This document shows positions 1-12,200 of a stretch of DNA of 64,000 bases, piece by piece. The stretch comes from Mya arenaria (lineage: Eukaryota > Mollusca > Bivalvia > Myida > Myidae): positions 18,833,945 to 18,897,944 of the forward strand of contig NC_069129.1 in NCBI RefSeq assembly GCF_026914265.1, in the 5' to 3' direction. The position numbers and the translations under genes were made by a program. Each line of letters begins with the position of its first letter. The first letter of the stretch is position 1. The notes under the pieces were generated by a model that was not told the DNA's origin, did not search any database, and saw nothing but the letters and a program-made list of their open reading frames with translations.

Positions 1-59
1 AAAGAAAATTGTCGAAAACTGACATAAACTTGGTATTGATGTGCACAATGCATTGAAAC

Positions 60-370
60 TTATACACCAGTCAATTGCAACCACAGCCTCCCCAGGTCTT
101 GGGGTATAGCCGGGGAAATGGGCCAAGTTTTTACCTTTCAGGTGGCCCCGCAGTGCCAGGTGCATGCGGTGGTTTTGTCTTCACGTCAAAAATAGCGGGG
201 AATGGGCCTTATCTAGGGTTCCTTGGGTGCGTGGGCATTTGGCAGGGATTTTACCAGCAGTTCATCCCCGCAGGGCGGGGAGTTTACCCGGGCTTTGCTG
301 GACCAAGTCAAAGACCCCACTATTCCCCGGACCGGGGGGGGGGGGGGGGCGTGGATACAATGTACTGGTG
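60..370. repeat. GC-rich dispersed repeat with a long G tract
   Basis: This block is much richer in G and C than its AT-rich surroundings. It contains repeated CCCCGG/GGGGAA words (several phrases like GGGGAATGGGCC) and ends in a run of about 17 G near 337-353. It has no splice sites or recognisable protein. I recall similar blocks from bivalve genomes, but this is memory, not a search. Short open frames across it look incidental. Confidence 0.45.
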
Positions 371-547
371 CATTACTAACTGAAGTACCTCATTAACTTT
401 TCGCAGTTTTTTCGTATTTTACCATTAAAAAAGATTACTAGGTATGTCTACCTAGTAGAATTCATTCCTTATGCATGATTGGCTAGTCGATGTTATCACG
501 TGATATTACCAAGTTAGGTATTATAGCTTAAATATTCCAACTGTTTA

Positions 548-765
548 AGGTAAGCCTTTGTAGCCCAGTGGATACAACACTGGACTGCAATTTTGGCAAC
601 ACCGGTTGAAACCCGGTCTCCGACTCAATTTTTTTTTACATTTTAGTGGTTTTTTTTACAATTACGATATCAAAAAATCAAACATTTTATTAAATAATTG
701 TCCTGAGATTTGTTACAGAAAAAACTTTTTTTGGTGCCAATCTGGTGTAGAGTCCCTTTAAAACT
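548..765 (+). mobile_element. tRNA-derived SINE
   Basis: The 5' part looks like a tRNA gene. A box A (TAGCCCAGTGG, 561-571) is followed at normal spacing by a box B (GGTTGAAACC, 604-613) inside a CCGG/CCGG-flanked T-arm. Instead of a tRNA 3' end it runs into T-rich sequence and a tail with the words GGTGCCAATCTGG and GAGTCCCTTTAA, as in a SINE body. It would be transcribed by RNA polymerase III and moved by a LINE reverse transcriptase. No target-site duplication was settled. Confidence 0.6.
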
Positions 766-915
766 TGCTGCAGTCCAATGTTAGTGTTATTGGATTATTT
801 CAATTTTGACGCTTAGAATCCGACTATGAGACATTCAAATCTTTCATAAACTAGACGCCAAATGACAACATGTGGCGCCCTTTAAAACAGCCTTTGACAC
901 AAACATAATACTCTT

Positions 916-1565
916 TCATGGAATTGTAGCACAGAATAACATGGTGTTGGAAGTTTTTTTGTAAAATCCTATGATGCATGGTAAAGATACAGCCCTGACA
1001 AGGATCATTTCAACCTTTGAATTCTTACCTTGACATTTGAGGTACAAACCTGGGTATTGTGTGCGAAACACCGCCTCATCTTGGTCAACCTTCATGGAAA
1101 GTTTTTTTGATAATCCTATTATCCCTGGCCAAGATACAGCCTCAACAAGGATCATTTTGACCTCCAACCTTGACCCGACGTTGAGGTGCACACAAACTGC
1201 AGCCTAATCATAATGAACTTTAATGGCAAGTTTCCTTAAAATCCTTGCGTGCATTGTCAAGATACATGAGCCCAGATAAGGATAATTTCAATCTTTGACC
1301 TATTACCTACACTTTTGATCCTTTAATGCAAGGTCAAGATACAGCCTGGACAAGGATCATTTCAACCTTTGACCTCTTACCTTGAACTTGACCTTTGAGT
1401 TACAGACCTTGGTCTTGATCATGGTGAAACTTCATTACAAGTTTTTTTCAAAAACCCTCTTATGCGTAGTCAAGATACGGCCCGGACAATTTCAGTTCGG
1501 ACGGACGCACTTAACGCATGCACACATACAGAACTGCCATTGTGAAATTTGCTCACTGCAAGCAG
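916..1565. repeat. Diverged tandem/dispersed repeat (TTTGACCT family)
   Basis: Units of roughly 110-130 bp recur with phrases such as GGTCAAGATACAGCC, AAGGATCATTTCAACC, TTTGACCTCTTACC and TTCATGGCAAGTTTTTTT. The right end (1495-1560) holds CGGACGGACGCAC and GAACTGCCATTGTGA. I recall this as a very common bivalve dispersed repeat. Short open frames on either strand are explained by the repeat. Confidence 0.6.
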
Positions 1566-2094
1566 ACATGCCAACAAAATTAATACCAGATCAAGCAGCC
1601 AAAGACAGCTTGTTGTTAACTTGGATCCTGTTTAGACCATGAGTACCAACCAAGAGACATTTGAAATCAGTACAGCAACTGTTTGTTCCACCTCATCTAC
1701 TTTTCCCACCATTATATTGTGTTTATGAAGATACAAAAGCCACAATAAATGCAAGAAGAAAAGATCAGTCATGGTAATCCATCAAAACAGGTTTTTAAAG
1801 AAAAAGGATTAATGAAAAAATCACAAACATCTCTTTTGCTCCAATAATGACTATTTGTCGAACATGCACTCTAGGCCCAATCGTAGGAATCTATCACATT
1901 TTAAGTGAACTTTACATGTATTCTTTCCTATCTAACCATCTTGCGCAAAATAATAACCATTTTGACACCTTACTTGGAGGTTCTAGTGAGCCATCATGTA
2001 ATATAGTCTGGATCCAGGAACTCTGGTAGTGTCAAATGTTGGCTACTTGCAGTAATTTTAATGGTGACCAACCAAATTTAAGATAACTAGATAC
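1566..2094. other. No gene seen
   Basis: AT-rich sequence with scattered short frames. I see no splice-flanked exon, RNA gene or element ends. Confidence 0.4.
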
Positions 2095-2540
2095 AAATGT
2101 TCACCACAGGAAGATGATGTGTTGGTACAAAAGACCAGGGTCAATGTTATGAATGACATAATTATGCTTCAGACTATCCATTTGGATACTATAATAGTGA
2201 TAAACTGAATTCAATACAACTTTGCACAAATGTTCACCAGAGGAAGGGGATGATTGTGTAGTTGGAAAACCAGGCACAAGTTTCACAAAAAAACAAAGAA
2301 AATATTTAAATTGCACTTATATTTTAAGTCTAAGGTCAAGGTCACAAACTTATCAGGTTTGTATTTCTAAGGTCAAGAACACAAATTTTGGATTATAGTG
2401 GCATGTGTTAACCATTGTGTGTCCTCTATGACTTGGCTGCTCCTTGGCTTGGTCTTTAGTCTAAGGTCAAGGTCACAAATTTGGGTGTTTAAGTGGCATG
2501 TATTAACCAATTTGTCCACCATGTTTAACTTGGCTATTAG
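2095..2540. repeat. Two-to-three-unit tandem repeat, about 131-bp period
   Basis: TGTTCACCA(C/G)AGGAAG begins near 2099 and again near 2230. CTAAGGTCAAGGTCACAAA occurs near 2329 and again near 2461, followed by matching GGCATGT(G/A)TTAACCA. Equal spacing shows a diverged tandem repeat. No protein is supported. Confidence 0.6.
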
Positions 2541-3071
2541 TTACATATAGCTGCAAGTCAAAACCGATGATGTCTTGGTGGGATGAAAAAATTAATATAA
2601 CTAATTTACGCAACTTAAATAGATCCTTGCTTGATGCCTGGTCACTTGTCAGATTGTCAGAGGTGGTCAAAGAAAACCATTAAATTGTTCTATTATTCAT
2701 TGACAAAATCGGTAATTGGAATGTTTGAATGAAAACCACCAGAATAATTCATAAAGAAAGATTCAAGATCTCGAATTGATGAATTACATGCAAAATCACA
2801 CCATCAAAGTTGCATTACAATAAAGCCATATTCTGAGAAAAAGAAAGCAAGCATGTTTCTTCACAAATTTATTAAATAAACATAAATAACTGGATTATGC
2901 ATACATGAGAGTTGATCATTCTAAAGCTAAACTCTGTCTTATTTCCAGAAATGTCTATACATAAAATATAAAGATTTCTATCTCAATATTTATACATGAT
3001 ATATACATGAAATAAATTATGACTCATTGTTGTTCCTTATATGTAAACTTTTAATCCTAAAGCAAACATTT

Positions 3072-3284
3072 TTAACCCTTTGGCTGCTGATGGCGATTTT
3101 AAAGGCTTTGCAAACAGCTTGGAACCAGACCAGACGCCGAGTAACTCGGCGCCTGGTCAGGTTCCAAGCTATTTGCCACTCAGTCAATATATGCCCAAAG
3201 TTTTAAGTAAATTGAAAGAAATTTAGAATAAACCAGACGACATTTTTGAGCAGACGACAATTTACCCAGCATGCAAAGGGTTAA
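3072..3284. mobile_element. piggyBac-type MITE (TTAA flanked) with internal hairpin
   Basis: The element is 213 bp. It opens with TTAACCCTTTG and closes with CAAAGGGTTAA, so it can be read as CCCTTTG termini within a TTAA target duplication, the pattern of piggyBac elements. It is far too short to code for a transposase. From 3116 to 3170 there is an almost perfect 55-bp hairpin: AGCTTGGAACC pairs with GGTTCCAAGCT and GCCGAGT with ACTCGGC. The piggyBac assignment is inferred from TTAA plus CCC ends. Confidence 0.75.
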
Positions 3285-3639
3285 AGATATAAGAAAGGGT
3301 CACTAATAAAGTTGTTTCAGGTGAGAAAAAACAGCTACACACTGTCAATCCTATTAAATTCACAACCAGTATTGAGTTTACCAAAAAAAAATGATATTGT
3401 ACATGAAAATGGTATTTTATACAATTTTAAGAAAAACTTAGTATGACCTTTTGAAAAGTTTCTTTGACATGCAACTTATTGTCATGTTTTTGTACAAGTA
3501 ATGAACTTAAATATTGTTGAACATAATATACCGGTAATGTTAAACAATTTTTTGTCTGAAAATTTGTTTGAATATATAATTTTGTAAGTTTTAAATGGAA
3601 CAAAACGGGATGTTGTTAAGCAATTATGTAACCAAAGCA

Positions 3640-4060
3640 CCAGCTGTCGCAAAGTACGCCTGTCCTTTTTTTAGGACACCAAGTTTGGTGTTAAATAGTT
3701 GTCCATTAGCCAAATGGAGAAAGTTGACACTGTAAATACAGTTTTTATCAATTCAAGAGTCATAACTCCAGCGATATGGCTGTTGATCCAATATGTCCAA
3801 GATTTTATGCCCCTACAGATTCTGACCAAATTTGGTGATGATGGCTATTTGGCATCTCTAAAGTAATTGATCGGACAAGACTGATTTCAAGTAATTTCTA
3901 TAATTAACGGAGGATATCTCTTGTGTGACTCGAGCGATATAGCTGGTTATCAAATCTGTACATGACATTATGTCAAGGTTATATTATACACATTCTGACC
4001 AAGTTTGGTGATGATTGGACAAAAGCTTCTAAAGTTATTGATCGGACAACATACAGGACA
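3640..4060 (+). repeat. Diverged dispersed repeat (second copy at 36940-37190)
   Basis: The phrase TTCTGACCAA(A/G)TTTGGTGATGAT occurs twice, near 3829 and 3988, each time followed by a phrase ending in TTGATCGGACAA. A related copy in reverse orientation lies at 36940-37190 (ATCACCAAATTCGGTCAGAA). A diverged element with no coding content. Confidence 0.5.
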
Positions 4061-6283
4061 ACTTCCATCATAGTAACAAGTAAAAGTATAATAATACATC
4101 CCATTGTATGAACAGGCATATAAAAACATAAATAATACAAAAAGTACAACATTCAATAAAAATTAGAATGACCACTAAAATAAAAGTTTATTATATTATT
4201 CTCCATATTACAAATGACTAGCTTAGGAATATTACTAATGGAGCTCAGACCATGCCAAATTAATAATATGTTTAGCATCATTTGTTGGGTAGGTTTAAGG
4301 CTTCGTTTCATTTAAAGCAAAAATTACGAACTCAAAATTGAGCCAACGTAAATGGATCTTCGGGGTTGATAATGAATATTTAGAAAATAAAAAATTTAAA
4401 AAATAAAATAGAACAAGAAAAAAGGGCTAGAATGTGAAAAGTTAATATTCTTGTTCACGAATTACCTAAATATGTATGCATGTGTGACCTACTTGATAAG
4501 TTTTTTGGTAAAATCTGTTATAGTGTAAGTTAAACTTAAATATGATTGGGCGAATTCAAGCCCTTTGTTTTTTTCCAGTGGTGTAGATAGGTTTTTATAT
4601 TGGAACCTGATGTTAATCATAGAATCGATTTGGTGTGGCCTTAAACTAACAATATTAGTCAGAACTGTGAGACTCAAAATATTTTGATTGTACTTTGGTC
4701 CTTTTTATGACTGAATTTTTTTTTATAAATATATATTGTAAAATAAGACATGATGATATATAATACGTAAAACAAAATTTAATAACTAATGAAACATTAA
4801 TATATTAAGTATCAGTGAGCAAATCTTCATATAATATTCAACAATAAAATATTAATACAATACAGCAAGGCAAATATTTCTCAGACCTACTTACGGCCTA
4901 AGCATTACAAGCTTAAAAAGCTATTTCATTAAGCCAAAGTTCTTACTTGAGCCTTATTTTCATCATGCTTATCATAAAAACCATTTTCTTTAAGTCCAAA
5001 AAATTGTAAAGAATTCAAAATTACACATATTATTCTCTTTTTTTTATTAAGCTTGTTATGGACTTAAAATTTTTCAAGGAGTTGGGGACAGATCATCTCA
5101 AGAAAATGGTGAAATATAAGCTTAGTTTTTTGCAAGTGTAATCTAAGTCCAAGAAATTAATTGAATTCATTGTTTTTTCAACGTCTTTGTTATAAAGTGT
5201 ATGTGAATCAACATTGTACATGATGGTTTCTAACATTCTTAATAACATTTTTCTTGTAACTATACACAAAATACAATTATAAAGTTCCAGCTGTCTGCAA
5301 AATCACACAGTCTATTGAAACAGTACATGCATAGTACATGAAGATTGAATAAGTTTTGTGATCTGAGATTCTCTTGTTGAGATTCTTAAAAAATTGAGGC
5401 GGGAACCCTCAATATCAGTACGCATTTTTCAGAGGCTTTTTGGGTCTCAAGAGTGTGGTACTCAGAATGCAAAAACGCAATTTTGTTTATTTGGTACACA
5501 GACTATCAAAGCTTTTAATAGGATTCAGGTAAAAAATATAATGAGTATATTCAGTACTCAAAGGGGGTTGGTGTACATCCTCATTAAAGATACAATATTA
5601 TTTTGTACAATATCCTTTTGAAGGCATTTACATTTATCACCATGACAATAATAATAGAAGAAAAATGAATAATAAGAGCATTTGACATGGACTAGGATTA
5701 TCACAGACACTGACTTTAATATCATTGGAATAAAATAGAAATTTGGACGATTTTTACTTTTAAAGTGCTTAAAACCGTTTTATTTTTTTTATCACAAAAA
5801 TAATGTTTTAAAAAAAAGGCCCCATTCGTACTTGAACATGAGTAAATGCTGTTAACTTTCATATACAGTTAAAAAATAAAACATCACGCATGAATTATAT
5901 AAGCATAAAAATATCAGATCTCTTGCTTTAAACCTCCATCTATTATTTCAACTTTGTGTATGATTTAAATATACAATTTGCCAAAACCAATATTTAAATA
6001 AATAATTTAAATACAAGTTTTATTCATAACAGGAAGTTTTGTACACATTAAATCACATTAGATAGTAAATATAGAAGGTGATCCCTTCTCAAAATACTCC
6101 ATCAATAACAATTAAAGTCTTAGACAACCAACAATCAAAACAATAAACAGTTCATTCATAAACATGAACCTCTAAAAATAAGGCCCGGATAGGGCAACGC
6201 TATTGTCTTGCAGTCATGTTAAATCATCTTCGTACATAGCCATATTAATATTAAACTCAGATTCCTGCCTTAGTTCAAAACAA
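4061..6283. other. AT-rich 3' flank of the aminotransferase gene
   Basis: This stretch lies beyond the aminotransferase stop codon (at 6284) and probably holds its 3' UTR. On the minus strand an AATAAA signal is present at 6024-6019, about 260 bases past the stop. I see no independent exon or element ends; the small open frames lack splice context or similarity. Confidence 0.4.
6019..6024 (-). promoter_or_regulatory. Candidate polyadenylation signal of TAT
   Basis: AATAAA on the minus strand about 260 bases after the TAT stop. Other AT-rich hexamers exist further on, so the true 3' end is not settled. Confidence 0.35.
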
Positions 6284-9200
6284 TCACTCGGTCCAGTTTT
6301 CTTCGAAGCCCTCATTGTGAACTTGGTGCCCGTTGCTCTCCATAGTCTCCTGGTAGTGCCGCTCACAGAATTCCGCAATCCTCTCGCACGCTTCGTTCAA
6401 CTTTTCCTGGGGAACGGTCAACACTACACGGAAAAAGTTCGGGTAGTCGAAGCACTGCAATACAGTAAATATTTCTATAAGGTATGCTTTAGGAAACAAG
6501 GAAATGCAAAGGTACGTATTAAAAGTTGAGTGGATGGCAAAAGTAGTACATTTCAAGCTAAATTAAAGACCATTTCAGCAAATTGCCAATACACTTATAG
6601 CCCAAAAATAACAGGTGGAAACCGATTTTAAGCTAGGTATGTGCTCCTTTTTGCAGGTTGTATGTTTATAGGGGAAAAGTAAAAGCTGCTGACCAATATC
6701 CACATTGGTCTGACCTACTTTTTGACCCAAGATGACCAATATTCACATTGGTCTGACCTACTTTTTGACCCAAGATGACCAATATTCACACTAAATATCA
6801 TGCTGAGAAATATTCTAACACAGTTTGTTGAAGATTGGATGTACACTGATGAATGGGTGAAAGGAATAAGAAACTACACAAAATTGTTCACAACACCAGA
6901 ACACCTGTCTGCCCTTTTTATGCCAATTAATAACTGAGGGATTTTAATGAGATCAGCCTAATAATATGAAACAAATAAGAATTAAGCTACATGTTCACAG
7001 TATAAAATTAGATGGATTGAACTGACGGATACAAGTTGGAAACAAAATGAGACTGAAATCTTAATTCAGGTAATAACAAATCTACAGCAAAATTCGACAA
7101 CTAAATTAAACATTAGCAACGTACAGTAGCTGGCAGACAGAAGACGCTCTGTTCTGTAACAAGCGATTCCGTGAAGACCACATCATTCTTGTACTCCGGG
7201 AAATGCTCCATCTCAATACCAATCTGAAAATGAAGGATTTAAGATTTATTAAATCATAGCTCAAAAGTGCAAACAGCTATAACCTACTATGAATACATCT
7301 GCATCCATTTCCTGGCCAGAAACCAGCTCTAGTGTCTTCTTTGAGAGGACAAGAATGTACCCCTTCACATCTACTGTGTCTTGGCCGAGAGATGGACACC
7401 TATACCACTAGATCCACCTAAGGGATGATAACAGACTGACAATCTCAAACCTAGAATTTAGTTTTAGTATGAAGAAATCAGGCCTAAAGGTAAGAGGGTC
7501 TTGCTCATATTTTTTTTAAATGCACTCTTTTTTGTGACTAAATTTAGTGTGGCGAATCATTAGGATTGTTAAAACTAAGCTACTGACTGCTGGAACTGTT
7601 CAACAAATGTTAATACATGCTCAAATATTGTCTTTGAAGTAGATTTTGAACAGTATTAGGCAAAGGTTGAATTATCCCTCACTTTGTGTAAGAGTCTTGT
7701 AAGAGATTTTTTCTTGACTGTACCAGCGGGCTTTGCTCCCAACTAAAAGCAGGCTGTTGTTTTATATTCTTTTACTTTTATTGTATTTTTTTAATGTAAT
7801 TTTGGTATCAGAGAGTAAAATAATAATAATTAATATATTAGTGTTTTCAGATGCATAACTGTGTCAAAAAATATGTTTCATAAACATAAAAGAGTCCCTT
7901 TAAAGCAATTTAAGCAGGTTTAAGAGCCGTGATGTTCTAATATTTCTGAGGCCATCTATATCCTTTAAAGCAATTTAAGCAGGTTTAAGAGCCGTGATGT
8001 TCTTGTTTCTGAGGCCATCTATATCCATTTCAAGTTTTAGTTTGATACAAAATGTCCAGTAAAAAAAATCAAATTTTACTCCAAGGCGCTTTCTTCCTAT
8101 AAAGGACCAGCTAAAAATGACCCTCACCATCATATACATGGCCCCCTGCGGCATGACGGGCTTTAGTCCGGGAATGGCGGATATCTTCTTGAAGAACAGT
8201 TTGGCGTTCGCCTCAATGAACTGAAGCGTGTCCGTGTAGAAGGACGGAGAGGTGTGTGCGAGAATTTCGGGGACGGCGGCTTGCACCAGCGTGTTTGGGC
8301 CCAGGATCTTCTGAGAGAGACACTGCAGACCATGGCGAACCTGCAAAGAGTTATTATTGTAAAGTACAGTCGGAACCTGTTGGCTTGATATCACTTGGCT
8401 CGATTTCCTGGAGTGTAGCTGTTATATGTAAAAGTAGCGTGTCAACTGAATGATTATCTTGATAACATGGAAATTATGTCTAAAATCAATTTATTATCTT
8501 GTATACCTCCTCCTGGAAGATGTTATTCCTGTCATTGATAACAATCCAGCCAAGCCTCCATCCCGGCACGAGGAATCGCTTGGTTAGGCCGCTGCATGAG
8601 AGAACAGGGACAGTGTCAGTTAACGAGGCCAATGAGTGGTACTCCGTCCCGCTGAATACCTGGAAAAACGGTTCAAATCAGATTTTACGCTAATAAACAT
8701 GGGGTAAAGGCAAAAAGGCTCCCAGAAACATTACATGTTAAATTGAGCAAGTCAATGAATTTTGATTTCTTTCCAAATTCATTTTTATTCAATTCAGACA
8801 ATGACGGACACAAAAATCTTTCTATCTGAGTAGTCTAAATAACTCATAATAAATGCTTAGTGACATTTATTTAGTCTGCTTTTTACATCTTTTTTTTTTT
8901 TAATTCTAAAAACAGCTTTTCTAAAGATCTATATTTTGTTTCATGCATGATGAAATACAGGTTGTGCTTGATTCAAGACATACACAGGCCAAGAATGTTA
9001 GTTGTTTTGAAAATACTCTTATTGGTTTAAATAAAACTTTCATAGCACAATACATAATGCTTTCTACCGATCTTTGAACATATCGATATAACATACTGAA
9101 GCCATGATGTCATCTAAAAAAAATAAGCATAGGAAATTTCAGTTATGATTGAGATACAAAATGGAATGCGACTACACAACATAGGGGCAACGCTTTTATG

Positions 9201-12200
9201 ATATAGGGAAAAATGATATTTGAAGCCAAATAAGGGCCACAAAGCTGATATAATTTATAAACAGAATGTTAAGTCTTCTTCAAACCTTGACAACTCATCA
9301 CTATCAATCCGCCCTGCAAGACTTTTAATACGTCTGAAACAAAACTCTGCATTACACATGCGCTCATACATACATATGTACGGCATGAACACAGTGATAT
9401 AATTATATAGAGAAGCCTGTCATGACATTGAAACACTTGAATCAACCATCCAAACAAGTATCTTTTTGAAGGCAGTTGTTCTTTAATAATCGTATAAAAT
9501 TTTTATAGGTGACCGTTGATAAATTTTGATGCGTATATAAAAGTAAAATGTACTGTATCTTTACATGATCTTGTTTAATTTAAATTGCAGTAACTCTTCA
9601 TATTTTATTCATTTGTTTTGCACTCAGAAGACTATAATCTGTGCACCATCACAGAGAGGGTTTATATACATATCAAACAATGAAGTTGACAGGTTTTGAT
9701 GCAAGTGACTTTTAAGTTCTACCAGATGCAATTCATAGCTTTACAGTGTAGACTCACGTATGGCAGCTTGTTTGCCATTCGTTTATTAAATGCAATGATT
9801 TATACATTTTTTTTTTAAATTAAGGTCACAGAGATATAATTGATCATGTAGTAGGAACCATATTATCATGAATTTACATTGTCTAAAATTATATGAAAAA
9901 TTGCCAAAACTTATTCAATCTTTTTTGTGTTCATTTAAAAAAAAATGTATGTAGCATGATAATGCTGCTATTTATTAAATGTCATGTCCTATAATTTACA
10001 TACAGTTCTGTCTTAAGGTATTCAATGAAGCAATGATTCAGGACCTTTTCCAAAATCTAGCACACCTAAAAACTTTATGCTAACAAATACATTTCACACA
10101 GACACATTGACCTTCAAACAATACATTTCTGCACAGACAAACCAGGAGTATTTATAAAACTTGTCACAAATATAGATCATACAAAATATATGAAAATGTT
10201 AGATCACAGCAAATTGCTTATGCTTATCAAATACTAGAATCAATTCATTAAAACTAATTTAATAGTTGCTATTGTATAATAAACTGTTTAATCATATCGT
10301 TTTGTAAATGGTTTTAAATGTAAATCTGATTGCAACTAAAATTAACTCTATCATAAGGATTGTTAAGTTCAAAAAGTTTCATCAAATAAATAAAACCCTA
10401 AGCCTTGAATTTTTTCTTTACACTGAATGAAAAATTAAAAACTGGAAAGACATGATATATTAAGCATTGGAGGTTGGAACACCACGCTCAATTAACATGA
10501 AATTAATGGGAGCCTAACTCCATATGGTCTGTTGTTGGTGGTTGGTTAATTGTCAGTGATACCATATTGAGGAAATACTATCCCTTTACTGATCTTTTGA
10601 CATGACCCCCGAACCACCCTGATTTATATATTCATAACTATTCCTTTTGAAATGACCCCCTGAACCATCCTGATAAAAATATTCATGACTATTCCTTTTG
10701 ACATGACCCCTGAACCATCCTGATATAAATATTCACAACTAATTCCTTTTGGCATGACCTCTGAACCATCCTGATATAAATATTCATGACTATTCCTTTT
10801 GACATGACCCCAGAACCATCCTGATATAAATTTTCATGATTTTTCCTTTTGACATAACCCCCGAACCATCCTGATATTAAGTAAATAATCAGAACTATTC
10901 CTTTTGACATGACCCCAGCACCATCCAGATATAACTTTTAAACCCATGGAGAGATTAACAGGTCACATTATAACCCTGGACAAGCAAATATAGTGGTTTT
11001 GAATTCATTTTATTCTCTTGGTAGACAACGACAGTAATTATCGAGGGCAGTCAGTCATTTTAGCATCATATAAATTGAGCAGACAATGGCAACTTGCGTC
11101 ATGTTACTTTTGTTTGCATTGAACTTAGCTAGCTAGTGCTATAGGTCAATGAATTGACAGTCAATTTGTGCTAGTCCCAAAGCATTTTAGACAGTAAGTT
11201 TTTTTGAACTTCAAAGAGCATAATTTAAGGCTTGCAAACTGTACAAGAGCATTTAGGAGAGAATGAGCTCGCCTCTGAGAAGTAAGTTCAAGGTTGATAT
11301 GTAAAAGAATACGCTTAAAACAGCTGTTGCAGTCTGCTTTCTTTGTGTATTGACAGGCTATAGATATTGCACTTAAATAAAAATTCACTTTGTGTAATTT
11401 GCAGGAGCAAAAGCTGTCAATCATTCCCTACATGTCATATTCAATGCACCAGGAAGTTCAAATGCTACGTTCATCTGCAAACAGTTTTCATTGTTCACTA
11501 CAACAGATAGCAATTACTTTAAAAAATATTATTATTTCATCTTATGTCAAGTTAATGTAATTCTATTTTTGTTAAAAATACACACCAACATTAATGGAAA
11601 ATTAAAAACAAAATAAAAACTCAAACTTACGAAGTGCTCATAAATCTCATCAGCGATGATGGGCACCTTGTGCATCTCCGCAACTCTGAGGATGTCCTGC
11701 AGGTGCTTACGTGAGTACACACTGCCACAAGGGTTTGAGGGGCTGTTCACGATGATGGCTGCGGTATTGTCATCTATCAGCGACTCAAGGTAATTCAGGT
11801 CTATTTCCCAAGATCTCTCTGGCTGAAATAGAGAGATATAATTTGTATCATTTGTAAAGAAATCTATCCTTGTATTCTGTTCAGCAATCAAAGGTAGGTT
11901 TTCAATGTACGTTATTATCATATTACAATTGAATGGTTGACAATGATTAAAATTTTTGTCATCTTTCAACATTTCATATAACTTGTACATTGTCTTAGAT
12001 GCAGAGAAGCTTAAATTTACCATAACGCGTATGTTGATTACATATTTGTTTACAATCTTCAGAATATCAGTTAATGTATTTCAAATGCAGACAACATTCT
12101 CTATGAAGCAAAAATAATTTGTTCTGCTCTATAAGGTGGATATGAAGAGTATAAATAAACATTAATGACATTTTAAACATTTATTTAACATTAATTAAGG

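Noticed and set aside
561-620. Functional tRNA gene
   Set aside because: Promoter boxes are present, but no acceptor stem closes and the sequence continues into a SINE body.
6203-6529. 108-codon frame on the plus strand
   Set aside because: Antisense to the last TAT exon, whose minus-strand reading has clear family similarity.
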